Source of the DNA: Puccinellia tenuiflora
Taxonomy: Eukaryota > Streptophyta > Magnoliopsida > Poales > Poaceae
Direction: 5' to 3'
NCBI GenBank assembly: GCA_012064385.1
Contig: QRDG01000823.1
Location: 228,572 to 292,571, forward strand
Length of the DNA: 64,000 bases
Positions 22,770-34,462 of the stretch are shown here, piece after piece. The notes under the pieces are model-generated. The model made no database searches, was not told the DNA's origin, and saw nothing but the letters and a program-made list of their open reading frames with translations. Every line of letters begins with the position of its first letter. Within the stretch, counting starts at the first letter, position 1. Position numbers and translations under genes: made by a program.

Positions 22770-25159
22770 TCACTTGAGGAAAGTGCAACCCAGGAACAAA
22801 AATACATAAGTAACCAGTGAAGTAAGGAGCTCCAGAGACCAAGTAGGCGGGACAATAAATGTTGGGATCACCGGAACGATCAGAGAACCAACTATCCAGC
22901 CACTCACAAAGACTCCAAGCCTGAAAGAACAAAAGGAGTAAACATCCTGGACATGACTAATAACTAGTGAGGTACATTGCTATGGAAATGCGCACTAACC
23001 CTGTTGCAGACGCCCTGACAAGGTTTTTTATCTTGTCATTGAGAAAGTATATGCATGAGACGAGTGACAGCGCAAGCTGCAACAGAAAACCATCAATGGT
23101 ATGCGTTAAAAAATTGTTAAAACCAGTAAGGAAAATATCATTGGTATAGTAGGCTTCATCTTAATGTAGATTTTCTGCTTAATGGTTAAAATTCTCTAAC
23201 TGCAAGGAAAATATCTTCAGGTTATTATGAGGCCCAAACTTTCTACAGAAATCAAATTGACAGGAATACTGAAGGAGCCTCTAGAAAACACCAAAACTAC
23301 CGAATCTCTTCTGGGACAATTTTTTAACACCACTATTCGGACAGTCTTAGGCTCCGATCTCTAACAGGTTTAATGCTTATGAAATGATTGTTCAATCAGT
23401 TGGAAGAATCATCGTAAGTATACCTGGAAGGTAGGTCCTGTCTCAGCCGAAGTTGCTATGCTCCACCCAGCAAGAAAGCCAAAAAGAACCAATCTTCTCG
23501 ACACAAGATCCATCGCTGGCACCTCAAAATATCCAAGCAGTGTCTTAACCCATGATGGGGATTCTTCCACTTGCTTCTTTAGTTTGCTTTTCAGGTTGAT
23601 TTTGGATCTCTTACGGTGAGAGTAGCTTTTCATCATTATCTTATCATAGGCACCTTCAATTGCCTCTTCGCTTTCTTCATACCCAGCGTATTGTTGAAGA
23701 AGGAAGTTTCTTGCACTATTGATCTCTTCTTCAGATGCATCATGGTCAACACCAAGAAGCTTGTAGGGATCCCGTGTTTTATGTCTTGGGAATACCGGAA
23801 CGTGCTCTACAAATACACATAAAATCGTCTCAAATGAGATAGAATTGCTGAAGATGGGACCAAAGTACAACACAAAACTGAAGATGGAATCTCATAGGTT
23901 TTCAAAGAACATGCAGTAAGTTAGTAAAATAAGAGCAGCGAGGAAGAAAAGCATACAAAGAACTTGAGCATTCAGCACCCCACGAAATGATAAAAGGCAT
24001 GCATTCTAAATTCGTTCATCACTCAATATCTACCATTTCAGTTCCAAATTCCGCAAACATCTGCTGCAGCTAAATAAATGAAAATGGCCACTTTATTTCT
24101 GTTTAAACTACTCTTCAGCAAGACAAAACATCATTTAGTGAAGATGGAAAGGATTTGCAAATCTACTTTATAAACTGTGGTTCTGTAAACAGAGATGAAG
24201 TTGTATTTGAATTTCCCCAATATGAAAAGTGTACCTCGAACTAGAATCTACCTGGGTTTATCTCAGCAAGTCAACGAAGCTAGGATATAGGTTCGGCAAC
24301 CAGTTTATAGATACATAGCAAGGACTAAGCTAGGTAGATATTACTGGTTTATGCCCAATACAGATAGGAAATATGTTTTGATCTACAGAACATCTTGTTC
24401 CCAGGACACTTCAATCTCACAAAAATGGCAGAAAGGTAATATTTGATGCTCCCAAATTTCCCTCATAGATAAGAAAATCCATCTAGTTGATGAAATTTGA
24501 TTGTAGCTGTGCAGGTCCAGAACAGAATACTGAAAACAATCAGCATAGCAAACTCCAAGTCCAGAAAAGTACTGGAAATTCATACAGCACACATGCAGCG
24601 ACCTCCTATTGCAATGCCCTGGCTACTGCCAAACCATAACATGATCTAAATTTTACCCTTAGATTAATAACTAATTCCTCCGCTCATTGCACTATCACAC
24701 TGCCAACCCATATAGCATCTCGAAAGTTTACCCTTAGCCTACAGGGCTAACAGGTGAAAACCTACCACCTCTAGCTTCCAGAGTCAGCAAGGTATCGCCA
24801 AACTATCAGGGCCAGGGTAACGCACACAAACATCCACAGCATTAAGTGGAGAAAGGGTTTTCTCCGGTCTTACCACCGCCGTAACCACCACCGCCGCCGA
24901 CAGAGAGGCTCGCGGAACAACAGGCGCGCCGCAGCCGCGGGAGGGACACGCCTCCCCGTACCACCACACCATCATCCGCCCCGCCGCTGCAAAATTCGCC
25001 AAACCCGCATGGTTCAGTTAGCTTTACGAAAGTGGAGGTCAAGGTGATGGAACGGAATTGAAGCAAGGGGAATCGAACGTACGCGTGGTCGGGCCTCGGG
25101 AGCCGCCGGAACGGGCGGGCGAGAAAGGATGCCTGGCTGAACGCGACGGCCGCCTGCAT
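22770..25159 (-). CDS. CPP1: chloroplast J-like protein, CPP1/CDF1 type
   Basis: Five exons, 25159-25083, 24986-24874, 23806-23424, 23076-23000 and 22920-22770 (801 bases, 266 aa), all GT-AG. Residues 1 to about 60 (MQAAVAFSQASFLARPFRRL, then a Ser/Gly-rich stretch) look like a chloroplast transit peptide. From D76 a J-like domain runs DPYKLLGVDHDASEEEI, with QQYAG in place of the HPD tripeptide needed to stimulate Hsp70. A basic stretch (KRSKINLKSKLKK) and hydrophobic segments (FGFLAGWSIATSAETG, GWIVGSLIVPVIPT, VTYVFLFLGCTFLK) follow. This is the CHAPERONE-LIKE PROTEIN OF POR1 / cell growth defect factor family (DUF3353). In Arabidopsis CPP1 is a plastid membrane protein that stabilises protochlorophyllide oxidoreductase. 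Length and C-terminus match the family and no break was seen. Confidence 0.94.
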
Positions 25160-25430
25160 CTCCGGCGGCCGCGTCGAGGTGGCGGGTAAACGTGGAGAGG
25201 GAGGAGGCGGTGTGTGACGCGGAGTCGGAGAGGGAGAACGAGGAAGAAGCAGAGAGGAGATTGGGTAGAGAAAGGCGGAGGCAGCGAGGTAGGTGTGTGT
25301 GCGTGTGAGCGTGAGTGCGTGACGCAGTTTTCGGGCCTTCTGGGCCAGGCCAGTCTCAACTCACAACTTGTGGGCTGTGCCTAGTAGGGAAATCGTTAAA
25401 AAAAATAGGGTTTGGCTATGTCTCACTTGA

Positions 25431-25783
25431 CTGAGAATTTTTTAAATCTCAATCACCTACAAAAGTGCAACTGCAGTTAAAAAAACAGTGCAACTCGAAC
25501 GAGTTGCACTTTTTTGCCAGAAAAGTGCAATTGCACATTTCTCCTTAAAAGTGCATCTTATGCACATTTTTGTGGGTGACTGAGACATAAGAAAAAATTA
25601 GGCGCCTGAGAATTTTTCAAGTCTAAATCACCTCAGAAAAAGTGCAACTGCAGTTCAAAAAAAAGTGCAACTAGAACGAATTGCACTTTTCTGTCAGAAA
25701 AGTGCAATTGCATATTTCTCCCAGAAAAGTGCAACTCATGCACATTTTTGTGGGTGACTGAGACATAAGAAAAAATCAGGCGT
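25431..25783. repeat. two tandem copies of a 175-178 bp unit
   Basis: CTGAGAATTTTT starts at 25431 and 25606, and CTGAGAATTAG at 25784. Each unit contains GTGCAACTGCAG, a palindrome GTGCAACTCG/CGAGTTGCAC (less perfect in the second copy), AAAGTGCAATTGCA, and ends GGGTGACTGAGACATAAG. Related fragments lie at 5318 and 6621. No coding sequence. Confidence 0.85.
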
Positions 25784-25960
25784 CTGAGAATTAGCAAATC
25801 CGAAAAAATAACCCTTTGCGAAGGTAACTTTACTTCCACTCTCCTCGCGTCAAGTGGCGCCTTCTTCTTTGTGCTGTTGTTTAAATATTCGCCACGTATC
25901 GCAATCGGAGTTAAAGTGGGGAGGAAGAGAGAGAAAGGAAGGGTACGGGTGGGAGGGAGT

Positions 25961-26507
25961 TTCCCTTTTATTTTTTTAACCGAAGTTTAAAAACGAAATA
26001 TCTTGAGAACCGCTTATCCAAAGTACGAACCGTTTTCACTTTCGAACTCCTCGCGTCAAGATCTTCAAAACTAGATCTCATGTCGATAGGTTTTAATGAA
26101 CTTTTTTTTATACATTCAAAAGTTGAATACTTGTACATTCGGTTTGAACGTACTTGTACTTCGGGTTTAAACATATTTGTACCTCCGCTGTCAACGTACT
26201 TTGTACTTCGTTTTCTGTTTATTTCCATCATCGGTGGAAGGGTAACTTTTCCCTTTTATTTTTTTGAACCGAAATTTAAAAATATTTTGAGAACCGCTTA
26301 TCTGAATTACGAACCGTTTTTATTTTTAAACTTCTCGCGTCGAGATCTTCAAAATTAGATCCCATGTCGATAGGTTTTGACGAATTTTTTTTATACATTT
26401 AAAAGTTGAATACCTGTACATTCGGTTTGAACGTATATGTACTTCGGGTTTGAACGTACTTGTACTTCCGCTGTCAACGTACTTTGTATTCCGTTTTTCT
26501 GTGTACT
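25961..26507. repeat. two tandem copies of a ~285 bp unit
   Basis: TTCCCTTTTATTTTTTT starts at 25961 and 26249. Both copies continue with AACCGCTTATC, CTCGCGTC, GATCTTCAAAA, GTCGATAGGTTTT and a set of TGTACATTCGGTTTGAACG words. Within each copy there is a smaller internal repeat of GTACTT-type words. Confidence 0.85.
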
Positions 26508-27004
26508 TTTACACCCTCCTCGCAGTAATCTGTACATCCGGATCGCAATACTCTATACTTTATGTTCTATATATTTTGTACTTCCATGTGGCGCGTTAAC
26601 GTAATCATTAGGGTACGGATCGCGTCGACGAGCGATGAAGTCTCCGTACCCTAACGCCCCGAGGCTGAAACCGCCGGTACGCCGCGGTAGCGACGACGGG
26701 GGACGAAGCCGAGCCGCTAGATTACGAAAAACTTGTAACTTGTATATATAAGTTAGGGTTTAGGGTGTGGGTGGCAAGTAATCCAACTCATATACCGGTA
26801 TGCAAAAGAGATTTAGATTTAATTTGTTTGTGGTTCCGTCCAACTAGGAGCCACGCGGGTAGGTTTCGGCTGTACATTTATTTCTGTGTAATTTTGTACA
26901 TTTGTTTTTTTTACATTTTCTGTAGTTTGTATTATCTGTACATCTTTAGTTTTTTCTTTTCACATGTCTACCTTCCAATCGAACCAACTAGCAAGCATCA
27001 TTAA
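26508..27004. other. intergenic, nothing recognised
   Basis: Contains GTACGGATCGCGTCGACGAGC and CTCCGTACCCTAACGCC around 26614-26663 and TATATATAAGTTAGGGTTTAGGG at about 26742-26764. T-rich TGTACATTT words continue the style of the preceding repeat. No gene seen. Confidence 0.4.
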
Positions 27005-27920
27005 AAAAAAACATTTTTTTAAAGGAAATACGTATATTAAGTCATAGACAGATGTAGTACAACATACGTACACACAGAGATACGGCCCAGTAGAATACAT
27101 GGACCCGTACAAACTGCAGGAAGATCCCTGAAAGAAAGCAAAAATGCAAAAGAACCCTCAGGATCGTCCGCACCACCAGGAACAAGTCCACCGCTCGCTG
27201 CCGACGCCGGAGCACCGCCAGAGAGAGGGACGAAGACCACCGAGCCCGAGGAAGAGGAAGCTCCATCGCCAAATGGCTTTGTGAACCCGATAAGGAGCAC
27301 GAAAGCCCACATATCGTTGTGGCGCGCGGGTCGGGGTCTCACCCCGAGCTCACCCTCCACCTCCAAATCCGGCCTCCCCAGTCGACGCCGTCGAGGGGCA
27401 GCACCAGATCTGCCTGCCGCCAGCCACAAACCCTGCACGGACCATGGCATCCACCAGTCCGCCGCTAGTCCCAGCAGACGAGCGGCCATAGCTCCAGCAC
27501 AAATCCCCTCATCTCCCAACCGGTGTAGGAGAGGACACCGGCAAGACGCGGCTGAGATGGGGAACCAAAAGTCCATAACAAGACCATCACCGCGCCAATG
27601 GCCTCGCCTAGACATAGAGACTCCGGCGGCGCAGCTCGCAGATCCACCCCCGGCCACCGTCAAGACGGCCTCCAGTTGCAGATCCGAAGCAGCCCCCACC
27701 ACCAGCACCAACGCCAGCGGCAAAGACCGGAAAAACCTAAGCTACTTAGCTACCTAGCCTAAGAGCACACAGATCCGCCCGGCGATTCGACCCCCCACCC
27801 CCTCCCGCCGGCACCAGAGCCGACGGAGAGGAGGGGGCGGTGGAATCGCCGGCAGAAGAGGAGTCTCCCCTGGTCGCCTTTTACTGTGGAGAAAGGAGCG
27901 GAAGGGAGAAGAAGAGTCGA
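27005..27920 (-). mobile_element. LINE-like retroposon, TSD not resolved
   Basis: A T run (27014-27020) followed by AAAGGAAATACGTATATTAAG, then about 850 bp of GC-rich sequence ending CGCCTTTTACTGTGGAGAAAGG. The tail and far end resemble the element at 19808-20580, and there is no reverse transcriptase frame. A TSD could not be assigned because the left border is A/T-rich; TCATTA occurs near both ends but is too short to trust. The borders are approximate. Confidence 0.6.
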
Positions 27921-29281
27921 GGGCACTTGGTCATTACGCGTGCATGCGTATGTACGTTCCGATCAGAGCCAAGCGGTGCTCCGTTTCTCGTATGCGCGCG
28001 CCCGGCCGGAGAACGTACATGCGCGGGGGCATCGATGTACAGTCGCACCACCGTACGCGCAGGGAGCCAGGATAACGCCTGGTAGGGGGCTTTCTCAGCG
28101 CAGGAGCTAGCTAGCTCATGTACGTATGCGCGGGGACCACGCCTGGTAGCGAAATTCGATTTCGCCATCAACGGACACTGTCAAGCCACCACGTGGCGCG
28201 CTGTAACGCTTCGTTTTTTCCCTTTCTAAAGGGAACCCTTTTGTTAGTGGCACCCGCCTAGTAGGCGATTGGTTATGATCGGCATTCTCAAAAAATAAAA
28301 TTACTCTCGGGCAATTTTAGATCAACCCATTCTAGCTGCCAGGGGATTGAATTTCTCCGATAACATATTCTATACCATATTTGTTCGTCGGATTTGGAAC
28401 TGAGCGATAGATGTTGATATATCAGATCGTTGGATTTAAAACAGGAACGGAGGTGACTCGGAACGAAAACAAAATTAATCGAATAGTTACACGATCGATG
28501 GGAGCAGACCTATGAGAGGTGAGGACAGACGCGACAAGCACATCAATAGGAGGAGTGAGCGCCTAAACATCAGTCGTTCGAAAACAACAAGGGCAGACCC
28601 ACGAGAGGTGCGGGCAGCCGCGGCGAGCAAGAGTGAAGAGAAATGGGCGGTGAGGCCAGAGCGACATGTGTTGGAGAGGCGGGGCGGTAGGGTAGCTATG
28701 GGCGCGGCAGCGTTGCGGCGTTAGCAGGCTCCGCCGCTACATACCACGCGAGGGTATGTTGGATCAGATCGCGGTGGTCGAAGACGATGCCAGAGGAGGG
28801 AGATCAAGCCGGTGGCAACGGCAGCTCGCTCACGTCTCCATGGTCGCCTTTTCTCCAACTTTGCTACAACAACTTTCATCTCATCAATATCACGACTTGG
28901 ATAAACAACAAATATTTTAAAGTATTTTATAACCTTTCTAGGTCTATAAACTGCAGCCAGGTACACAAACATAAGTCATAGCATAAACCGATGGATCACA
29001 TATTTTTATTGATCACATGAACTGAAATATAGGCCGGAGTAATTGGTTGAGGTACCGGCGTTGTCTCCGTGGGCTCGGAAACGACTGCATGGTCTCCCCT
29101 CCATCCTTTTACACCTTTTCACCACCAAAAGTACGAAACAATCTCTCACGCATGGCTACTCATCAAAAGTATAGATCGTGCTCCTTAAAAAAGACAAGAT
29201 AAATCAATAAAAACCACATTCGAGGCTACTAATTAATGAACTTCGATAGTCAGGCAAAGTTATTGGAGGTAAAAACTAATA
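27921..29281. other. intergenic, no gene recognised
   Basis: The stretch 27940-28150 is rich in GTACG, CGCG and CATGCG words. Open frames at 28512-28724 (plus) and 28721-28972 (minus) show no recognisable domain. No terminal repeats were found. Confidence 0.4.
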
Positions 29282-29365
29282 CCTCATAATATAAGACGTT
29301 TTAGCAAGCTAAAATAGTTTGCTAAAAAGCTTGGTAAAACGTCTTATATTATGTGACAGAGGGAG
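29282..29365. mobile_element. short Stowaway-type MITE, 84 bp
   Basis: CATAATATAAGACGTTTTA and its inverted copy TAAAACGTCTTATATTATG form a hairpin around a short core (AGCAAGCTAAAATAGTTTGCT). TA flanks both sides (29280-29281 and 29366-29367). The right end is a full GGGAG, while the left end has lost about ten bases of the CTCCCTCCGT terminus. Confidence 0.85.
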
Positions 29366-30583
29366 TAGTATAAAATTTATTCACTAGTCAACACAACCAA
29401 AAGTTCGAGCTGATAGAAAGGGATAGACAATCCATATATACATTTCAACACCCCTCTCACGCGATGAGGGAGAGGCCAACACGTGCATAGAAATCTCAAA
29501 GGTATGACTCAAGATAAATTACGAAAACTTGAACTCAAAACCTTAGTCTCTCATAACATGTTAAGTTTCATACACTAGCCAACATAACCAAAGAAAACGA
29601 ACCAATAAAAAAAAATAGACAATCAATATATACACTTGAACAATAACATCTTCAACGGCTTGCACCAACCGGACATATATATAAATCTTTGCTTATTGGC
29701 CCTGCATGTGATGCACTAATGTGCTAATGTCCACCTAATGCATGCATGACGAGGGAAGCATTTTTGGTTGATCGAATTGTTTACTTGTTGTACGGCTCCG
29801 TATGATGCGTCACGGTACGGCGCGGCGCTGCTGGGGTGAAATAGCGGTCAAATCAAATCCTCTGGAATCTTCTCCGAACCGTTTAATGATACCCCACTTG
29901 TCTCACGGTGTAAAAAGAATGACAGTCCTTAGCTGAAAGTCTGCAGAATTAGTGGGATTATTAGGTGGCTGTAGAGCGTATAATTGTGGCTTCCATAAGC
30001 TTTATTTTTGTCAAAGGGAGGGGGTGATGATGGATGAGCCACATGGGGGAAAAAATCAGACATGACTAATTTGTATGAGCAAAGTCAATGAAAAACACAG
30101 GCCAGCCGTACTAGCCTGCGAGTGTGCTTCAGTTTTGTCGCTACAGTTTACTGCAAGTAGTGGTCAATTTGGTTCACTGTCTTCCTGAAAGTGAAAAGCC
30201 AATAGACAATTATTCATGCGTTATTCCGTCGCAATAGTACTTCCTGGTAGCCTCATGTCAACTGTTTGACCTTGGGAAAAGTACAGCTTACACAATGAAT
30301 CCAACAAAGTCATTCGATCTGTATGGTAAGGCTGAAACAAGCGTAGCATACTGGTACAATTTGATTTGAACAAGCATTCCAGTTTGCAAAGGTTAAAACA
30401 GCAAGCTCACGGGTCAGGTGAGTATACATATCACCATTTACATGTGTGTGTGTGTGTGATCACAGCTGGGAGCAGCTAGAGAGCATCCCGTGATTGTTGT
30501 CTAAAGTTCACATGATGTTAGGAGAGGACAGGTCTCCTTTTTGAAGGACAAGGACACAGCTCGCTCGATGGATGTTTGTTTGA
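29366..30583. other. intergenic, 3' flank of small gene
   Basis: Two diverged copies of an ACAATC(C/A)ATATATACA-type phrase near 29424 and 29620. TG dinucleotide repeat at 30442-30458. The part next to 30584 should hold the 3' UTR of the small minus-strand gene. No other gene seen. Confidence 0.4.
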
Positions 30584-30820
30584 TCAGAAGGCGAGGAAGA
30601 AGCGCTTGTTCCTGCTGCTGCTCCTGCGGCCTATGGAGTCGAGGTTCTTGGCGATGATCTTCTGCACCTGCCGGCTCTTGATCTCCACCCTCATGCTGTC
30701 CGTCTTGCCCATCTTGTCGTATGCCGCTGCCGCCGCCGCGGCCTTCTTCCCCGCTCCCTTCTTCCCGCCGGGCATCTTGGACCTGATCCCGTCGACGAAC
30801 CTCCCCAGCTTCCCCATCAT
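30584..30820 (-). CDS. small basic protein, function unknown
   Basis: 78 residues starting MMGKLGRFVDGIRSKM (ATG at 30820, a second at 30817), then a Lys/Gly run, seven Ala in a row, YDKMGKTDSMRVEIKSRQVQ and a basic Ser/Arg tail ending RNKRFFLAF. Support for a real gene: a TATTTAA box at 31037-31031 on the same strand, a likely 86-base 5' UTR intron (donor at 30935, AATCAG/GTACGT; acceptor at 30850, TTCTCAG), and codon use that differs from the AT-rich flanks. No membrane segment or signal peptide. The high Lys/Arg content could suit a nuclear or nucleic-acid-binding role, but I do not recognise the family and infer nothing firmer. Confidence 0.6.
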   Translation of the reverse strand: MMGKLGRFVDGIRSKMPGGKKGAGKKAAAAAAAYDKMGKTDSMRVEIKSRQVQKIIAKNLDSIGRRSSSRNKRFFLAF

Positions 30821-31030
30821 CACTATCAATCTCCCTTCACAAAGATTCCCTGAGAAGGCGATACAGAACATTAACTAGCTGAATCGTAGAGGCAACGGCC
30901 TGACTGACTGCACATGGATACCGGAATCGACGTACCTGATTAAGCAGGAAGACGAGCGGAAAGCTTGCTGGAGCTAGCCGAGGCAGAGAAGTGGGATAAG
31001 AATACAGGAAGGGCCGGGCAGCGGTGGCGG

Positions 31031-31037
31031 TTAAATA
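31031..31037 (-). promoter_or_regulatory. TATA box of the small basic protein gene
   Basis: TATTTAA on minus, about 95 bases upstream of the proposed 5' UTR intron donor, with C-rich sequence downstream as in grass transcript starts. Confidence 0.5.
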
Positions 31038-31907
31038 GAACCACGCGATGCAAATGCAGCGGCGGAAATTAAGAGCGAGGTGACGTAGTAGCAGAAAACG
31101 ACCTAGAATGAAATGGCTCTGGCTCTTTCTGTCAATTTTTTTCTTCTTTTTGCCAGGGGAAAATAGTGGCTCTAGCTCGGTAGCTCTTGATTGGAGGGAA
31201 AGGACGTAGTAGTACTGAGGTTTGACGAGATGGTGAGTAACCGCGGATCAAATCAATTGAAAAATCTTCTCGATTGCGTAAGGAATTTTGGGATGCGCTC
31301 AAACGCAACGGTTTTGTCGACGGGATCAGACGAGTTGTGACGGGCGCCTCCGAGTGCAGCTGCTTCACCAGACACCAGTCCAGCAACGCTAACCACGTAC
31401 TAGTACCGACGTCGCTCGAGAACCTTGTGGTTATAATCGCGGTTGGAAGTTCGTGTGGTGTTCTCTGTCCCCGTGAGAACACAGCGCCCGAGACGGCTCA
31501 GCTCAGAGAGCTCGTTTCTTGGGTTCAAACCAAATCAGAATCAGCAGGGATAATACTTCAGAAATTCACATTGGCTCCCGGGTTTCTTGGTTTCAAACAA
31601 AAGTTACAAAACCAGAATCAGCAGGGATCGGCTACACTGGACAGTGACGCGCGCCCATTTTCTCTACGGTTTGAAATTGAGACGGGGGTAGAAGATGCCG
31701 TGTGACAGGTCAAAACAGGGGGATGCGGACGCCTGTGATGGTAGCAGTTACTGGACAAGTATGCGCAGACCCTTTGTATCTGACGCGAATCCGCAACGGT
31801 ACCTGCTCCTGTCAGCTGCTCCTATTCTTGGACGGATCCGCGACCGGCAACCGTCCGGCTTCTCCTTCGGATGAACGGCGCAGATCGACCTCTTGCAATT
31901 TGCGTTC
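31038..31907. other. intergenic, nothing firm
   Basis: A plus-strand frame is open at 31274-31705 but shows no known domain. A small direct repeat (TTTCTTGG..TTCAAAC followed by CAGAATCAGCAGGGAT) occurs at about 31515-31552 and 31583-31629. Confidence 0.4.
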
Positions 31908-32025
31908 AGATTAGTGAGGGCAACTCTAACGCGGTGATCTAAAATGGACACGAATGTGTTTGTTTTGATTCGTTTGGGCACAGCAGGCACTCGGTAAATG
32001 TTCGCACTTTTCTAATCATGGCACC

Positions 32026-33059
32026 CAGTGGCCGAGCCAGGAATTGAAACGAGGGGGGGGCGAACATATAAGGTCTAAAAAAAAATTAAGGCACAAAAAC
32101 GAGTCTATTCAACAAAATAAACAGTCCATGAGGATTCAATTTTCATAACTCATAAAATACTACTACCATAAAAATAACATAAAGACAGCTTAAAACTACT
32201 AACATGAACTTTTGGCACTTGAGTTGCACAATTGGCAATTGGCAGACACCATATGACGCCAATATACAAGAGATACCTACAAGAGAGCACCAACGACATT
32301 TCCTAAATCAAATACTTCAGGAACACTTGCTTGTGGAGGTTCCTACAACATTAAAATGGAGAAATAGAGTGTTCTGCTCTATTACATTGAACTTCAAAAC
32401 TGATAGCAAAATTTGAAATCAAAGGGACGAAATAACCTGTTGTTGCTTGCGATTTCTCAAGAGCTCCGCTATTCCTGCCCCCGCCAATGCGTGCGCTGCT
32501 GCTGCCGCTGCCGCTTCTTCTGCCTCCACCTCCTCTGCTAAGGAAATTCATGCACTATCATCTTCGTCGTCATCAGCGGCGCGAGGCGCTCAGGTTGAGG
32601 AGGCCGGAGGCCGGGAGCCGCCGCACGAGTCCAAGAGAAGGAGTCGAGCAGCGGCGGTGTGCAGCCGGAGGCGCTGGAGCCTGGAGGAGCAGGGGAGTAC
32701 GACGACGACGTCCTGGGGCGGGCCGGTGGCGGGAGAGGAGCCGGAGGCCGGAGGCCCAGAGCAGTGCAGGACGGCAGCTGCGAGAGCTCGGCTAGATTGG
32801 GGATTGGGGATAGCTAGCTAGGTCGGGGATTGGGGAACGAGAACCTCGTACCTGTTCGCCAAACTGGCCTAAAGGCCCGTTCGCTCGGTTCGGCCCAGTC
32901 GTCCAGCAGCCCAGATACTTGTTCGTTGCGCCTGTTCGAGAAATGAGAACGACAGTCGTTCAATGGCGCTGCCGCTAGAGGCTGAAAATGGGGTGCCTGC
33001 TCCGCCCAGGGGAGCCGGGGCGGCCGCCCCTGCTCGCCCCCATAGTGGCGCCGCCCCTG
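32026..33059. mobile_element. non-autonomous hAT element, 8 bp TSD
   Basis: ATGGCACC flanks both sides (32018-32025 and 33060-33067). The termini are CAGTGGCCGAGCCA and, inverted, CAGGGGCGGCGCCA, a typical hAT inverted repeat. The undisturbed target is preserved in the neighbouring duplicate at 33314-33345, which confirms the borders. The 1034 bp inside have an AT-rich left part and a GC-rich right part with no transposase frame. Confidence 0.9.
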
Positions 33060-33388
33060 ATGGCACCCAACACGGTGATCCATTTGATCCGCGTCTTGTA
33101 CGTGTTTTTAATCAATTATCATCATTTGACATTTTCGTCCATTCTATACATCTAATTAATTCGAACAGATAAAATAATTCACACTATCAAATAAGTTAGT
33201 TTACACAATAATTCAGATTAGTGAGGGTGACTAAAGCGGTGATCCGCGACCGACATAAATGTGTTCGTTTGGATTCGTTTGGGTGGCGCCACAGACATGT
33301 TCGCACTTTTCTGATCATGGCACCCAACACGGTGATCCATTTAATCCGTCTTGTATGTTTTCTTTATCAGTTATCATTATTTGGCATT

Positions 33389-34059
33389 CCGCTGGATGTT
33401 GAAACCATGGGACATGTCGGCATCTCGATTTACATGATGTACACAGCGGTGGAGAAGGTCGTGGTGGCTGAGATATAAGGACCACTGTTGGCGGAGGGGG
33501 TCTTCGAGGCGATGAAGACTTTGCTTCACATGAGCCGGTGTTTGGATCCAATTCGGATATTGCACATGTGAGCCTGGTGTTTGATGACTTGCATGAGCAT
33601 CCTTGGCAAGTGGGGGCGGCAGCAATTGAAGAATTCAAGATTGGTGGCGCTCCTCAAGTGCCGAGTCTTGACTTCAGGGTGAAAACCTAAGATTTCACCT
33701 TCATTGGTTGTGTCTGGAAATGACCTTGCTAAAGGTAATGCTTTGAGAACTCAGACTTTGTTCAGCGTGAAAACTAAAAAACTTGGATCGGGTGACAACG
33801 ACGCTAAGTACACTGTTTTACTTCTTGAAGACGCCGCTTTTGGAAACCTTTTTGTATTCCGAGTGTTGTCTTTGGCGGTGGTTTGTTGGGATGTTGTGAG
33901 GAGTTGATTACCGTGGCGGTTTTTTTTTCCTTTTCTTCTTCTTTTTCTCTTTCAGGCTGTGAGCATCCAGGATATAATTTGTGACATTTTATTGGTGTAG
34001 AGGATGGATGTAATTGGTATCTTCATGATATTAATATATTCCCTTTATACGAGAAAATC
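33389..34059 (+). mobile_element. LINE-like retroposon fragment, 10 bp TSD
   Basis: ATTTGGCATT occurs at 33379-33388 and 34060-34069. The insert ends GATGTAATTGGTATCTTCAT then TATTCCCTTTATACGAGAAAATC, which resembles 3' ends of Triticeae LINEs. No endonuclease or reverse transcriptase motif; probably a 5'-truncated or internally deleted copy. The empty site is seen in copy 1 of the duplication near 33116-33140. Confidence 0.75.
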
Positions 34060-34148
34060 ATTTGGCATTTTTGACTGTTCTATACATCGAATTAATTAGA
34101 ACAAATAAAATATTTCACATGATCAAATAAGTTAGTTTACACAATAAA

Positions 34149-34462
34149 TTTAAATTAAATAGTTTAGCGTCAAATAAATTTTTGTTGGAATTTTCAATTG
34201 AAAATTAATTAAAAATTACAATTTTGTGTTTTTCCGATTTATTGGAAATTTGTGACCTACTGGAAATATATTATGAGAAGGAAAAAGGGGGAAAGGAAGA
34301 AACTAGAGTGTTGCTCACGTGCAAGCTTATGGCCCGACGTGGACCTGCACACAATCACAGACAAACTACTTTGCCCCAACGAAATAGAGAGGTTGTCAAT
34401 CTCTCCGGCTTGCTGAACACAAAAATAAAATGTGCAAGTGTAAAATATGACCAGCGAGCAAA
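34149..34462. other. AT-rich spacer before the retrotransposon stack
   Basis: No gene, terminal repeat or RNA gene was recognised. Confidence 0.4.

Larger units (their letters stand above)
31908..34148. repeat. ~260 bp tandem duplication, each copy with an insertion
   Basis: CAGATTAGTGAGGG starts copy 1 at 31908 and copy 2 at 33214. Both continue through GCGGTGATC, GTTCGCACTTTTCT, ATCATGGCACCCA, ACACGGTGATCCATTT and ATAAGTTAGTTTACACAATAA. Copy 1 is interrupted by a hAT element (32026-33059) and copy 2 by a retroposon (33389-34059). After removing each insert and one target duplicate, the copies are about 264 and 254 bases long. Confidence 0.85.

Noticed and set aside
27281..27757. 158-codon plus-strand frame
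   Set aside because: Antisense to the GC-rich body of a LINE-like retroposon and without a domain.
31274..31705. 143-codon plus-strand frame as a gene
   Set aside because: No domain, no clear promoter, and it contains a small direct repeat; support is too weak.
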